The notes: generated by a model from the letters alone, not told the origin. 64,000 bases of DNA from Deltaproteobacteria bacterium HGW-Deltaproteobacteria-18 (GCA_002841885.1 PHBE01000015.1:34936-98935), one strand, 5' to 3'; shown: positions 53,740 through 62,627, counted from the first letter of the stretch. Made by a program: numbers and translations.

Positions 53740-54861
53740 ATGCTCATCGACACGACACTCAGGGAAGGGGCGCAAATGTTCGGGACCTGTATCCCCAATA
53801 AGATCGGAATCGAAATCGCCGGCCGCATCGCGGACATGGGCGTGGAAGAGATAGAGATCGGCTGGATGGGACAGCAGGGCCTTGACGATATGGTGCGGAC
53901 CCTGCGGCACAAGGGAGCGACCTGCGACCTGAGCGTGTGGTCTCCGTGCCGTACGGTGGATGTTTACCGGGCAGCGGGACTGGGTATCGACACGATCAAT
54001 ATCGGGCTGCCCGTTTCGGACCTGCACATCGCAGAGCGTCTGCGCACGGACCGGGACGGTCTGACCACCATGCTGCGCGAAACCGTGGGGCTTGCCCACT
54101 CCTGCGGCATCCGCCGCATCAGCATCGGCCTCGAGGACGTGACCCGGGCCGACCAGGAATTTGCCCTCTCCATGGCCCGCATGGCCAGAGAGCTCGGCGC
54201 CGTGCGCATCCGCCTGGCCGACACGCTGGGCGTCATGACCCCGACCCGCATAGCGGAGCTGGTGCGTTTCTTTGCCGCCGGTGTGGACATGGAGATCGCC
54301 ATCCACTGTCACAACGATTTCGGCATGGCCACGGCCAACGCCATCACGGCGCTGGAAGCGGGCGCGCATTGGGCCGATGTTTCGGTACTGGGGATAGGTG
54401 AGCGTTCGGGCATCTCCGCCCTGGAGGAAGTGGCCGGGCACCTGCGTCTGGTGCAGGGATACGAGATCTACGACATGAATCTGGTACGCGGCCTGTGCGA
54501 TATGGTGGCCGAACTCGCCCACATTCCGGTGGCCCGCAACCGGCCGGTTTCAGGCGATGACATTTTCGCGGCCGAGTCGGGCCTGCACGTGGACGGCATT
54601 CTCAAAAACCCGGCTCTATTCGAGCCCTACGACCCCGCCCTGACCGGAGCCAAACGCATGCTGGCCCTAGGTGCCAAGGCCGGCCAGGGAGCGGTCAGGA
54701 ACATGCTTCGCCAGGTTGGGCTGGAAGGACCGCTCAACTCCATCGGCAGTTTGGTGGACACGATTCGTCAGCGAGCCAACAGCGCAGGCCGCCCCTTGAG
54801 TCCGGTTGAAGTGCAGGATCTGGCCAAGGCAAAGGGTTGTCTGGAAGGCGGGATTTGCTAA
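53740..54861 (+). CDS. nifV: Homocitrate synthase NifV
   Basis: Condenses acetyl-CoA with 2-oxoglutarate to give homocitrate, the organic ligand of FeMo-co. The protein has 373 residues with the DmpG/HMGL TIM barrel: DTTLREGAQ at the start, the HCHNDFGMATAN metal motif near 187 and GIGERSG near 222. The start has GGGAGGACGC upstream. It is divergent from the nifH operon and has its own sigma-54 promoter, so both units are predicted to switch on together. Confidence 0.9.
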   Translation: MLIDTTLREGAQMFGTCIPNKIGIEIAGRIADMGVEEIEIGWMGQQGLDDMVRTLRHKGATCDLSVWSPCRTVDVYRAAGLGIDTINIGLPVSDLHIAERLRTDRDGLTTMLRETVGLAHSCGIRRISIGLEDVTRADQEFALSMARMARELGAVRIRLADTLGVMTPTRIAELVRFFAAGVDMEIAIHCHNDFGMATANAITALEAGAHWADVSVLGIGERSGISALEEVAGHLRLVQGYEIYDMNLVRGLCDMVAELAHIPVARNRPVSGDDIFAAESGLHVDGILKNPALFEPYDPALTGAKRMLALGAKAGQGAVRNMLRQVGLEGPLNSIGSLVDTIRQRANSAGRPLSPVEVQDLAKAKGCLEGGIC

Positions 54862-55255
54862 GACAAGGACGCAAGCGTTTTCAAGGATCACCGTTAAAAA
54901 TTCCGGGACATAAGCGTATGGCCCGGATGAAAGGCTGGAAACAGCTGTCCTCGCCCATGCCTCATTCCTTCCCGCCGACGCTGAGAATCTGCGGCGGCGG
55001 GATTTCTTTTCCTCTCCCTACCCCGCATCTGCACACTCTGCCTGAGTCTTTCACTCCCATGAATTTTGCAAAGTCAATCAAACATTGATTTTGGATATTT
55101 TTTCGTGTAGCAGCTAAAAATAGACCACTCAGAATTTTCATCCAGAAAAGCAATCTCCGTCACAGTGAACCGCATAGCATGTATTTTTAATTAGGATTGA
55201 CGCATTTGCCTTTGCGCGTGACGAGCATTGCGAAACCATTGTATCAGGGGGTATT
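54862..55255 (+). other. Intergenic region downstream of nifV
   Basis: About 390 bp without a supported gene. It holds the nifV terminator and, from about 55080 on, an A+T-rich stretch that should contain the promoter of the binding-protein gene. Confidence 0.35.
54970..55010 (+). terminator. Intrinsic terminator of nifV
   Basis: A GC-rich 12-bp stem (TCCCGCCGACGC at 54970-54981 with GCGGCGGCGGGA at 54991-55002, one mismatch), followed by TTTCTTTT. Confidence 0.7.
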
Positions 55256-56173
55256 ATGCGTTTTCTCAAAGCACTTGTTATCGTCGCAGCGGTTTGCCTC
55301 ATTCCCGCAAATCTGCTGGCAAACCCCATTCGGTTCGGGGTCCCGCCATGGCCCGGGGTGACCGTCAAAACCGAAGTCGTCTGCCAGATCCTGAATGCCA
55401 TGGGCCATGAAACCAATCAGCTCGAAATAGGTCCCCCGGTCATCTACAAAGGCCTGACAGCCGGGGATGTCGACGCCTACGTGGCAGCATGGATTCCTCA
55501 GCAGAACGGAATGTTCATCCCACTCAAGGAAAATAAGGCCATTGACATCATAAGGGTCAATGTGGACCAGGCCGACACGGGCCTGGCAGTACCGACCTAT
55601 GTCTGGGATGCGGGAGTACGCTCCGTGGCTGACCTGGACAAGCACGCCGACAAATTCGACCGCACCATTTTCGGCATCGAGGTCGGCAGCGGCATGCATA
55701 CAAGCACCGAGGAAATGATCAGCAACGATGTGGCTGGACTTGGGGACTGGGAGTTGGTCGGCAGCACGACCCCGGTCATGCTCACCGCCGTCGACGACCG
55801 CGTGCGACAGAACAAATGGGCGGTTTTCCATGCCTGGCGGCCCCACTGGATGACCCTCAAGATCGACATGAAATTCCTGGAAGGTGTGCCCGGCTCCGAA
55901 AAATTGATCAGCTCAAGTGTTGTCTACACAGTGGCCAGCAACGACTTTGCCGAAAAATACCCGCAGGCGCGAGCGTTTCTGAGCAATTTTTATGTTCCGG
56001 CCGAAATCCAGAGCGCCTGGATTTACGCGTTCGGCTTCGAAAAGAAGGACCCTGTCGATGTGGCGCGGACCTGGATCGCAGAAAACCCTGAAACCGTCGC
56101 CAAGTGGCTTGAAGGGGTCCTGACCGTGGACGGAAAGCCCGCCTTTGATGCGGTGAGGGATAAAATCAAATAG
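55256..56173 (+). CDS. Glycine betaine/proline-type periplasmic binding protein (OpuAC/ProX-like)
   Basis: Periplasmic binding protein of 305 residues. A signal peptide (about 1-22, ending LLANP) is followed by IRFGVPPWPGVTVKTEV. Several tryptophans (PPWPG, AAWIPQQ, WRPHWM) suit the aromatic cage used for quaternary amines. The gene has no permease or ATPase neighbour, so it is an orphan that probably serves a transporter coded elsewhere. Other quaternary amines or polyamines are possible ligands. Confidence 0.78.
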   Translation: MRFLKALVIVAAVCLIPANLLANPIRFGVPPWPGVTVKTEVVCQILNAMGHETNQLEIGPPVIYKGLTAGDVDAYVAAWIPQQNGMFIPLKENKAIDIIRVNVDQADTGLAVPTYVWDAGVRSVADLDKHADKFDRTIFGIEVGSGMHTSTEEMISNDVAGLGDWELVGSTTPVMLTAVDDRVRQNKWAVFHAWRPHWMTLKIDMKFLEGVPGSEKLISSSVVYTVASNDFAEKYPQARAFLSNFYVPAEIQSAWIYAFGFEKKDPVDVARTWIAENPETVAKWLEGVLTVDGKPAFDAVRDKIK

Positions 56174-56211
56174 ACGCATTGCCAAAATCCTAGCCTGATC
56201 TCAAAAGCAAA

Positions 56212-56269
56212 ACAGCGGATTCATGTCTGAACGCAATTTCAACTTTGCGTTCAGGCATGAATCCGCTGT
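56212..56269. terminator. Long inverted repeat between convergent genes
   Basis: Arms of about 25 bp (56212-56236 and 56245-56269) pair with only one or two mismatches. It lies between the convergent binding-protein and REC/TPR genes; the minus-strand side is followed by TTTGCTTTT, so it may terminate both. Confidence 0.65.
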
Positions 56270-56319
56270 CACATTCCAATCTTTTGAAGCGAATGGGTAA
56301 AAAAGAATGTTTCTTTGTA

Positions 56320-57687
56320 TCAGTCCTGCTTGGAGCCAATCTTTCCAAGAATTGTCTTGGCCCGATCGAATCCCGGATCGCACTTCAATGCAGTTTTCAT
56401 GAATCGCTCCACTTCCTGAAGTCGATTCATCTGAAAATAGACCATCCCGATATTGAAAGGAATAAGCGGAGACTCCTGAAGCAGGTCAGGAGAGGCGGAA
56501 ATCGCTTTCTCGAACTCACAGACAGCCTTGTAGTGCTCTTTTCCCTGAGCATAGGCCATTCCCATGTTGTAGTGCAACCCACCCTCATTCGGGATCACAT
56601 CCAGCGCCTGCCGATAGGTCTGCACCGCGCCCTTCCAATCCCCTTTCTTGCGAAGCGAGACCCCCATTTCATTGACCATCCACAGGTCTTCACGGGTCAT
56701 GTCACTGCCTTTTGTTTCAAGCGCCTGATTCATGAAAAGGATGCTTTGCTCAGGATTGATTTCACGCAATTTAATACCGATATCCATGAGCGTCGAGGCA
56801 AGCATGTCATTTGCCTGGGAACGAACTATGCTGACCGCATCCTGATAGAATTTCTTGGCTTTGTCTTCTTGACCATCCTTGCTGTACTGCTCTCCAATGT
56901 CGATCTTTCTCTTATGATTCAGTGGGGATATTTTATCCATCAGAAGCATGTACTTGATGTACTCTTTTGAATTATTGGTCTCTGCGTAGAGATCGGCAAG
57001 CTTTTGCAGCGGCTTCAAATTGAGTCGGGATTCCTTGACCGCTTCCTTATAAAATAATTCAGCATCTTCAAACTTTCCATTTTTTCTGGAAATGTCCCCC
57101 TTGAGAATCATACAGATAGAACTACTTGGCTTTTCCTCAAGCAGCATATCTATCCTTGAAGCAGCTTCTTCGAAGTCCCCTTTTTCTATCAATTCTCTTA
57201 TACTCTCAACTTCTACGTGAAACATGTTTGTTGGTTTTATTGTAAAAGCAATTTTTTGTATTATGTTATTGATCGAAATTGGCTTTACAATGATGGAATC
57301 AACATCATTTTCTGCAATAAATGAAACATATTCTTCAGAAACTTCTGGAGTAATACATATTATTTTCAACCTGTTTCGAAAAACATCCTTCAACGATTTG
57401 AAGTCAAAAACATTGGATCTTCCATTAATTTTAGATTCAATAAACATGACCACTTGCGAACGGGTATCCAAAAGTTCTCGGCACTTCTTTCCAATATCCG
57501 ACGAAGCATGCGCCACAGACAAAGAATCGTAATTCAGTCCCATGGTACGCAATGCGCCGCGCATTGTCCTTACGAATATCTCATCATTGGTAACAACAAA
57601 AAAAGAACCATTTTGATTTTGCAGAAAATTTATGACTATTCTGTCATAAACAGGAGCAATTTCTTTTTTTATAAGCTTGTGCGACAC
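56320..57687 (-). CDS. Response regulator-like protein with TPR repeats
   Basis: Cytoplasmic protein of 455 residues. An N-terminal receiver-like domain (about 25-140; SFFVVTNDEIFVRTMRGALRTMG) ends with an IVKPIS motif, as in receiver domains, but the usual aspartate phospho-acceptor strand reads VVMFIES, so phosphorylation is doubtful. The rest is a helical TPR array (about 155-450; for example AEELFYKEAV-like repeats, GLHYNMGMAYAQGKEHYKAV). The GTG at 57687 has GAGGTATT before it. The gene is much more A+T-rich than its neighbours. TPR partner unknown. Confidence 0.72.
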   Translation of the reverse strand: MSHKLIKKEIAPVYDRIVINFLQNQNGSFFVVTNDEIFVRTMRGALRTMGLNYDSLSVAHASSDIGKKCRELLDTRSQVVMFIESKINGRSNVFDFKSLKDVFRNRLKIICITPEVSEEYVSFIAENDVDSIIVKPISINNIIQKIAFTIKPTNMFHVEVESIRELIEKGDFEEAASRIDMLLEEKPSSSICMILKGDISRKNGKFEDAELFYKEAVKESRLNLKPLQKLADLYAETNNSKEYIKYMLLMDKISPLNHKRKIDIGEQYSKDGQEDKAKKFYQDAVSIVRSQANDMLASTLMDIGIKLREINPEQSILFMNQALETKGSDMTREDLWMVNEMGVSLRKKGDWKGAVQTYRQALDVIPNEGGLHYNMGMAYAQGKEHYKAVCEFEKAISASPDLLQESPLIPFNIGMVYFQMNRLQEVERFMKTALKCDPGFDRAKTILGKIGSKQD

Positions 57688-58063
57688 AATAATACCTCAA
57701 AATATAAGCAGTAAGAATATATATAAGTCTTCTAAAATAAAATATAAAACAAATAAAAATTACAAAATGTTCTCCATACGCAAATCAGAAAAGTACATTA
57801 AGCCATAATACTGGACCGGGCAAGCTTTACCACTCCATGAAATATTTTAAAAACTTGCGCGCGTAGTTTTTTTTATAACCACACGCCGGGATACGAACCC
57901 TTGCCCTTCAGCCCTTGCCAGAAACTTCCTTAAAATTTCTAACATATAAAAAACATTAGATGAAATAATAATTTGTCTACACCAGTTGCGGCAAACTTGT
58001 CATGCCGCAGACATGATTCCGTCACAGACGTCTCCTAAAAAAAGCAAAACAAGAGGGAACGCC
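57688..58063. other. AT-rich intergenic region upstream of phnC2
   Basis: About 375 bp, A+T-rich between 57700 and 57980 without a supported gene. It should hold the promoter of the REC/TPR gene and contains the PhoB-box promoter of phnC described separately. Confidence 0.4.
57996..58041 (+). promoter_or_regulatory. PhoB box and -10 element upstream of the second phnC
   Basis: Three direct repeats with an 11-bp period, CTTGTCAT (57996), GCAGACAT (58007) and TCCGTCAC (58018), resemble the E. coli Pho-box unit CTGTCAT. The last ends 10 bp upstream of a possible -10 TAAAAA (58036-58041), the geometry of PhoB-activated promoters that lack a -35. It implies induction by phosphate starvation. Confidence 0.5.
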
Positions 58064-58906
58064 ATGATTCAGATCAAGCAACTGACCAAGACTTTCAGAA
58101 GCACAAAGGGACTCGACAATATCAACGCCACCGTGGAGAGCGGGGAGATGGTCGCCCTCATCGGTTCTTCCGGTTCCGGCAAGTCGACCCTCATGCGCCA
58201 CATCAGCGGTCTGATGTGCGGTGATGCGGACAGCGGTGGACAGATTGAAGTCCTGAGCCACATCATGCAGCGCGACGGGAAACTGTCCAAGAATGCCCGC
58301 AAGGTGCGCACCGAGGTAGGGGTCATCTTCCAGCAGTTCAATCTGGTCGACCGCCTGTCGGTCATGACCAATGTGCTCATGGGCGCTCTGGGCCGGGTCC
58401 CCACCTGGCGGGCAGTGTCCAACCTCTTCCCCCCGACGGAGCGCCGTCTCGGCATGGAGTCCCTGGCACGCGTCGGCATGGCCGACAAGGCCTGGCAGCG
58501 GGCCTCGACTCTGTCCGGCGGGCAGCAGCAGCGCGTGGCCATCGCCCGCGCACTGACCCAGCGGGCCAAGGTCCTTCTGGCCGATGAACCCATCGCCTCC
58601 CTGGATCCGGAATCGTCGCGGGTTGTCATGGACATTCTGGCGCAGATTCACCGCGAGGACAAAATTACCGTCATCGTCTCCCTGCATCAGGTCGAATACG
58701 CCATCCGCTACTGCCCCCGTACCATCGCCCTGCGCCATGGCCGCGTCGTCTACGACGGTCCGAGCACCGCCCTGACACCGTCTTTTCTGAAGGAAATCTA
58801 CGGATCGGAAACCGAGGAGCTTTTCTCCCCCGCCGTGGACAACGCCATGCGCCATCAGGCGAAAAACAATCAAAACCAACCCGCCCCGGCACCTGCCGCG
58901 GCATAA
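58064..58906 (+). CDS. phnC: Phosphonate ABC transporter ATPase, second system
   Basis: ABC ATPase of 280 residues. Walker A GSSGSGKST, Q-loop GVIFQQFNLVDRLSV, signature LSGGQQQRV, Walker B VLLADEPIASLD and switch His in VSLHQV are all present. The ATG at 58064 has AAGAGGGAACGCC before it; the frame extends upstream but enters the promoter. The C-terminus ends in an Asn/Gln/Pro/Ala-rich tail (about 255-280). First gene of phnC-phnD-phnE, 29 bp ahead of phnD. Confidence 0.92.
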   Translation: MIQIKQLTKTFRSTKGLDNINATVESGEMVALIGSSGSGKSTLMRHISGLMCGDADSGGQIEVLSHIMQRDGKLSKNARKVRTEVGVIFQQFNLVDRLSVMTNVLMGALGRVPTWRAVSNLFPPTERRLGMESLARVGMADKAWQRASTLSGGQQQRVAIARALTQRAKVLLADEPIASLDPESSRVVMDILAQIHREDKITVIVSLHQVEYAIRYCPRTIALRHGRVVYDGPSTALTPSFLKEIYGSETEELFSPAVDNAMRHQAKNNQNQPAPAPAAA

Positions 58907-58935
58907 CGACCATCCGCACTGCAAAGGAGTAGAGA

Positions 58936-59901
58936 ATGTTTCGCAAACTATGTGGCCTGTTCATCCTTCTGGCGTTTTTTGGCGTCCAGACCGCTACTGC
59001 CGAGATGAAAGAGATCAATTTCGGCATCATTTCCACCGAAGCCTCCATGAATCTCAAGACCGTTTGGAATCCCTTCCTGGCCGACATGGAAAAGGCCACC
59101 GGGCTCAAGATCAACGCCTTCTTCGCCTCCGACTATGCCGGAATCATCGAAGGCATGCGTTTCAACAAGGTGCAGGTGGCCTGGTACGGCAACAAGAGCG
59201 CCATGGAAGCTATCGACCGCGCCGATGGTGAAATATTCGCCCAGACCGTTCCCGCAGACGGTGAGCCCGGATATTATTCGCACCTCATCGTGCACAAGGA
59301 TTCTCCGCTCAATTCCCTGGAAGACGTACTCAAGAACGCCGCCGGCCTTTCTTTTGGCAACGGCGACCCCAACTCCACCTCCGGCTTCCTCGTGCCCAGC
59401 TACTACGTGTTCGCAGTGAACAAGGTCGATCCCAAAAAGATCTTCAAGAACGTGGTCAGCGCCAACCACGAAACCAACGCCCTGAGCGTCGCCAACAAGC
59501 AGGTGGATGTGGCCACCAACAATAGTGAAAATCTGGCTCGCCTGAATGTGACCCACCCCGACAAGCGCGGCCTGATCAAGGTCGTGTGGACCTCCCCGCT
59601 CATCCCCAGCGATCCGCTGGTCTGGCGCAAGGATCTGCCCGAGGCCACCAAGGCCAAGATCAGAAACTTCCTCATGACCTACGGCACCACCGGCAAGGAA
59701 AGCGAAGTCGCCGTGCTGAAGGCACTGGGCTGGGCTCCTTTCAAGGAGTCGAACAACGACCAGCTTCTGCCCATCCGCCAGCTGGAGCTCTTCAAAAAGC
59801 GCGTCAAGGTTGAAGGCGACACGACCATCTCCGCCGAAGAAAAATCCAAGATGCTCGCTGAAATCGACGCCAAGCTCGAAGCCATCAAAGCCAAGATCTA
59901 G
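58936..59901 (+). CDS. phnD: Phosphonate ABC transporter periplasmic binding protein, second system
   Basis: Periplasmic protein of 321 residues with a signal peptide (about 1-21, ending TATA) and PhnD family segments: INFGIISTEASMNL, FFASDYAGIIEGMRFNKVQVAWYGNKSA, and FGNGDPNSTSGFLVPSYY (the phosph(on)ate-binding loop). In sequence it differs strongly from PhnD of the first system, so the two transporters probably bind different compounds. AAGGAG lies before its ATG. Confidence 0.92.
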   Translation: MFRKLCGLFILLAFFGVQTATAEMKEINFGIISTEASMNLKTVWNPFLADMEKATGLKINAFFASDYAGIIEGMRFNKVQVAWYGNKSAMEAIDRADGEIFAQTVPADGEPGYYSHLIVHKDSPLNSLEDVLKNAAGLSFGNGDPNSTSGFLVPSYYVFAVNKVDPKKIFKNVVSANHETNALSVANKQVDVATNNSENLARLNVTHPDKRGLIKVVWTSPLIPSDPLVWRKDLPEATKAKIRNFLMTYGTTGKESEVAVLKALGWAPFKESNNDQLLPIRQLELFKKRVKVEGDTTISAEEKSKMLAEIDAKLEAIKAKI

Positions 59902-59961
59902 ACATCTCCTCCATCACATGCGGTCGGCCACATCAGGCTGGCCGCATTCAAGGATGCATTC

Positions 59962-60765
59962 ATGAATGTTCAGAACACGATTCTCGTCGATACCCGCCCG
60001 CCCCGCAGCGTGCAGTCATCCCTGTCCAAACTGACGGGCTGGGCCATCGTCCTGGCCATTCTGGCCTGGTCCTGGGAAGGGGCTGACATGCGTCCCATGG
60101 CGCTCATCACGGATGCGGGAAACATGGCCACCCTGGCCGGCGACTTTTTCCCACCAAATTTTGCCGACTGGCGACTCTACCTGGAAGAAATCATCGTCAC
60201 CTTCCACCTTGCAGTCTGGGGCACGTTTCTGGCCGTTGTCTGCGCCGTACCTTTCGGCATCCTGAGTTCGGAAAACATCGCCCCCTGGTGGATCTACCAG
60301 CCTGTCCGCCGCGCCATGGATGCATGCCGGGCCATAAATGAAGTGGTCTTTGCCATGCTCTTCGTGGTCTCCGTGGGACTCGGCCCGTTTGCCGGCGTCC
60401 TGGCCCTCTGGGTCCACACCACCGGAGTTTTGGCCAAGCTCTTTTCCGAAGCCGTCGAGGCCATCGACCCGCAACCCGTTGAAGGCATCCGCTCGACGGG
60501 TGCGACCGTGATCGAAGAGGTCATTTTCGGCGTCATCCCGCAGGTGCTTCCACTGTGGATATCCTATTCCCTCTACCGCTTCGAATCCAACGTGCGTTCA
60601 GCCACGGTGCTCGGCATCGTCGGTGCCGGCGGAATCGGGGTCGTGCTGTGGGAAATGATCCGCGGCTTCTACTTCGCCCAGACCTGCGCCATCATGATCC
60701 TGATCATCATCTCCGTGACAGCCATCGACCTCATTTCCCAGCGTCTGCGCAAACTTTTCGTCTGA
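59962..60765 (+). CDS. phnE: Phosphonate ABC transporter permease, second system
   Basis: Permease of 267 residues with about six hydrophobic segments; the coupling loop reads [22 protein letters not shown] and [14 protein letters not shown] is near the C-terminus. One permease gene only, so it probably homodimerises, in contrast to the first system. In other bacteria a C-P lyase cluster often follows phnE; here only a phnM stub does. Confidence 0.9.
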   Translation: MNVQNTILVDTRPPRSVQSSLSKLTGWAIVLAILAWSWEGADMRPMALITDAGNMATLAGDFFPPNFADWRLYLEEIIVTFHLAVWGTFLAVVCAVPFGILSSENIAPWWIYQPVRRAMDACRAINEVVFAMLFVVSVGLGPFAGVLALWVHTTGVLAKLFSEAVEAIDPQPVEGIRSTGATVIEEVIFGVIPQVLPLWISYSLYRFESNVRSATVLGIVGAGGIGVVLWEMIRGFYFAQTCAIMILIIISVTAIDLISQRLRKLFV

Positions 60766-60800
60766 ACCGGACTCATAAATGCCATCCCTGTGCTGTACCA

Positions 60801-61025
60801 ATGCCTGCCAGCCTCCTGCAGGTGCCTTTCGTCATGGCACAGCGTTTGTGCATGCCCCTGCACGCGGCCTTGGCCACCGTCACGTCGAGTCCGGCCCGCG
60901 CCCTTGGCCTCACCGACCGGGGCGAACTGCTCCCCGGCAGGCGCGCGGATTTTCTGCGGGTCAGGATGGTGGACGATGTGCCCGTGGTTGTTGCAGTGTG
61001 GAGAGAAGGCAGGCAGGTGATGTAG
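60801..61025 (+). pseudogene. phnM: Truncated phnM (C-terminal 74 residues)
   Basis: The frame from 60801 reads as the C-terminus of PhnM, the amidohydrolase that cleaves ribose methylphosphonate triphosphate in the C-P lyase pathway: PASLL near the start, then ATVTSSPARALGLTDRGEL, then RADFLRVRMVDDVPVVVAVWREGR. The metal-binding N-terminal 300 or so residues are absent; upstream sequence is only the 35-bp end of phnE. This is best explained by a deletion that removed phnF/G/H/I/J/K/L and most of phnM. An active enzyme cannot be made from it. Confidence 0.75.
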
Positions 61026-61129
61026 GAATGAAGAGATGCCTCCGGCGGCCAGGGGACGAGTCCCCTGGACCCCTTTCATTGGGGGATATTCATGTTGGCC
61101 GAAACTTGCACTGACAGAAGGTTGGATTT

Positions 61130-61834
61130 GTGTCTGAAGCCCGCTACGCCATATATTTTGCCCCGAAAAAAGGCAGCACGCCGGACAGAGTCGGCTCTGA
61201 AATCCTTGGCCGTCACGCAAGCGGGCCAGACGAAGTCACGCAGCCATGCCTGCCGGACATCGCACCCGAACGATTCCGGGAACTGACCGCAAGCCCGAGA
61301 CGCTACGGGCTGCATGCCACCCTGAAGCCGCCCTTCTTTCTGTCCGACCAGCATGATGAATCTGCATTGCTGGAAAACGTGGGCCACATCGCCGCAAGAA
61401 TGCGAGCCTTCGACCTGCCTGGCCTTGAACTTGCCGAACTGGGCTCATTCTTCGCCCTGACCCTGACCGCGCCATGCCCGGAACTTGAAGACCTGGCACG
61501 CATCTGCGTCACTGTCCCGGACCATTTCCGCCGCCCGCCATCACCCGATGAACTTGCCCGCCGCCGCGCCAAAGGCCTGACGCCGAATCAGGAGCGCCTG
61601 CTGACTCTCTGGGGCTACCCCTACGTACTGGAAGAAATGCGCTTCCACCTGACCCTGACCGGCAGCATCCACGATCCCCAAGAACGGGAGCGCATTCGAA
61701 CCGGACTCACCGCACTCCTCGCCCCCATCCTTCACAAGGCCGTTCCAGTGCGGGACATCTGCGTTTTTCGCCAGGCGTGCCCGGAAGAACCGTTCACCAT
61801 CCTGGAACGATTCGCGCTTACCCGGATACCTTGA
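61130..61834 (+). CDS. DUF1045 phosphonate-metabolism protein (2H phosphoesterase-like)
   Basis: Protein of 234 residues of the DUF1045 family, which is found with phn genes. Two His-x-Thr motifs of the 2H phosphoesterase superfamily are visible: YGLHATLKPPF near 61 and MRFHLTLTG near 169. A role in processing cyclic ribose phosphates of the C-P lyase route has been suggested by its genetic context, not by any test I can cite. The GTG at 61130 has AGAAGG before it. It keeps the place next to phnM that it has in complete clusters. Confidence 0.85.
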   Translation: MSEARYAIYFAPKKGSTPDRVGSEILGRHASGPDEVTQPCLPDIAPERFRELTASPRRYGLHATLKPPFFLSDQHDESALLENVGHIAARMRAFDLPGLELAELGSFFALTLTAPCPELEDLARICVTVPDHFRRPPSPDELARRRAKGLTPNQERLLTLWGYPYVLEEMRFHLTLTGSIHDPQERERIRTGLTALLAPILHKAVPVRDICVFRQACPEEPFTILERFALTRIP

Positions 61835-61997
61835 CGCAGACTTTCTCGACAATGCCCGCCACACGCTTCGGTCCCCGCCGCGTTTGTTCTTGCGTCCTGC
61901 AATAATGCCGGGTTATCAGACCTGAGTATGTTTTCCGCGCCACGGCAGCGCAACCATAAATCGCCCGACGGGACAAAGGCGTGTACGTGAAAGATAC

Positions 61998-62019
61998 ACG
62001 TAAAAAATAATTTTTACGT
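61998..62019. promoter_or_regulatory. Palindrome upstream of the nucleotidyltransferase gene pair
   Basis: ACGTAAAAA (61998-62006) and TTTTTACGT (62011-62019) form perfect arms around four bases, about 35 bp ahead of the small gene; a GTGTA/TACAC repeat lies just upstream. It may be an operator for autoregulation, or a weak terminator. Confidence 0.35.
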
Positions 62020-62053
62020 AGTGATCTTTTAATTTTTCAAGAGAAAAATACAT

Positions 62054-62233
62054 ATGATCAAAAAAATTGCACGAATAAAAAATATTAAAGAAGAATCGCA
62101 AATAGATGACTTGATATACTGGCAGAGTAAAACTCAAGAAGAAAGGCTATCCGCAGTTGAATTTTTAAGGAGACAAGCTCATGGAAGTGCAGAAAGACTT
62201 CAAAGAGTTGCTTGCGTTGTTCAACGATCATAA
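62054..62233 (+). CDS. Small partner protein of a nucleotidyltransferase pair
   Basis: A 59-residue frame from ATG 62054 (MIKKIARIKNIKEE at the start, then DDLIYWQSKTQEERLSAVEFLRRQ, ending RVACVVQRS). The segment WQSKTxxERLxAVExLRRQ recalls the small protein often coded directly before nucleotidyltransferases of this type. It overlaps the next gene by 53 bp. It is AT-rich and has a weak A-rich ribosome site. I infer an antitoxin-like or accessory role from the pairing alone. Confidence 0.6.
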   Translation: MIKKIARIKNIKEESQIDDLIYWQSKTQEERLSAVEFLRRQAHGSAERLQRVACVVQRS

Positions 62234-62627
62234 CGTGGAGTATCTCATAGTTGGAGGATACGCACTGGCATATTATGGAGCACCTAGATATACTGGAGAT
62301 CTTGACATATTCGTCAAATCAGATTCAAAAAATGCATATTTGATTTTAAAAGCTCTCAATGAATTCGGTTTTGGTTCTGCAGGTCTGAAATTGGAAGATT
62401 TTACAAATCCAGAGAATATTATTCAATTGGGATATCCTCCAATCCGGGTTGACATCATGACGTCGATATCTGGAGTTTCCTGGGAAGATGCTTATATGAG
62501 CCGTGAAGAAGGCAAGTACGGCGATATCCCAGTGTATTTCATAGGCCTCGATCAATACGTTCAAAACAAGAAAGCTTCCGGAAGAAAGAAGGATCTGGCC
62601 GATTTGGAGGCACTTGGAAAAGAATGA
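62181..62627 (+). CDS. Nucleotidyltransferase-fold protein (possible TA/abortive-infection-type partner)
   Basis: Protein of 148 residues of the minimal nucleotidyltransferase fold. Motif I reads VGGYALAYYGAPRYTGDLDIFV, with the G-G and the two Asp residues of the catalytic D-x-D; a third acidic residue is in IRVDIMTS. AAGGAG lies 8 bp upstream of the ATG. The gene overlaps the small gene before it, and both are A+T-rich inside a GC-rich locus, suggesting recent transfer. Related pairs act as toxin-antitoxin modules in some hosts; that is not shown here. Confidence 0.75.
   Translation: MEVQKDFKELLALFNDHNVEYLIVGGYALAYYGAPRYTGDLDIFVKSDSKNAYLILKALNEFGFGSAGLKLEDFTNPENIIQLGYPPIRVDIMTSISGVSWEDAYMSREEGKYGDIPVYFIGLDQYVQNKKASGRKKDLADLEALGKE

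Noticed and set aside
61998..62019. Palindrome as the terminator of the DUF1045 gene
   Set aside because: It lies 160 bp after the stop codon and the stem is A/T-rich; an operator for the next gene pair is more likely, though neither is certain.
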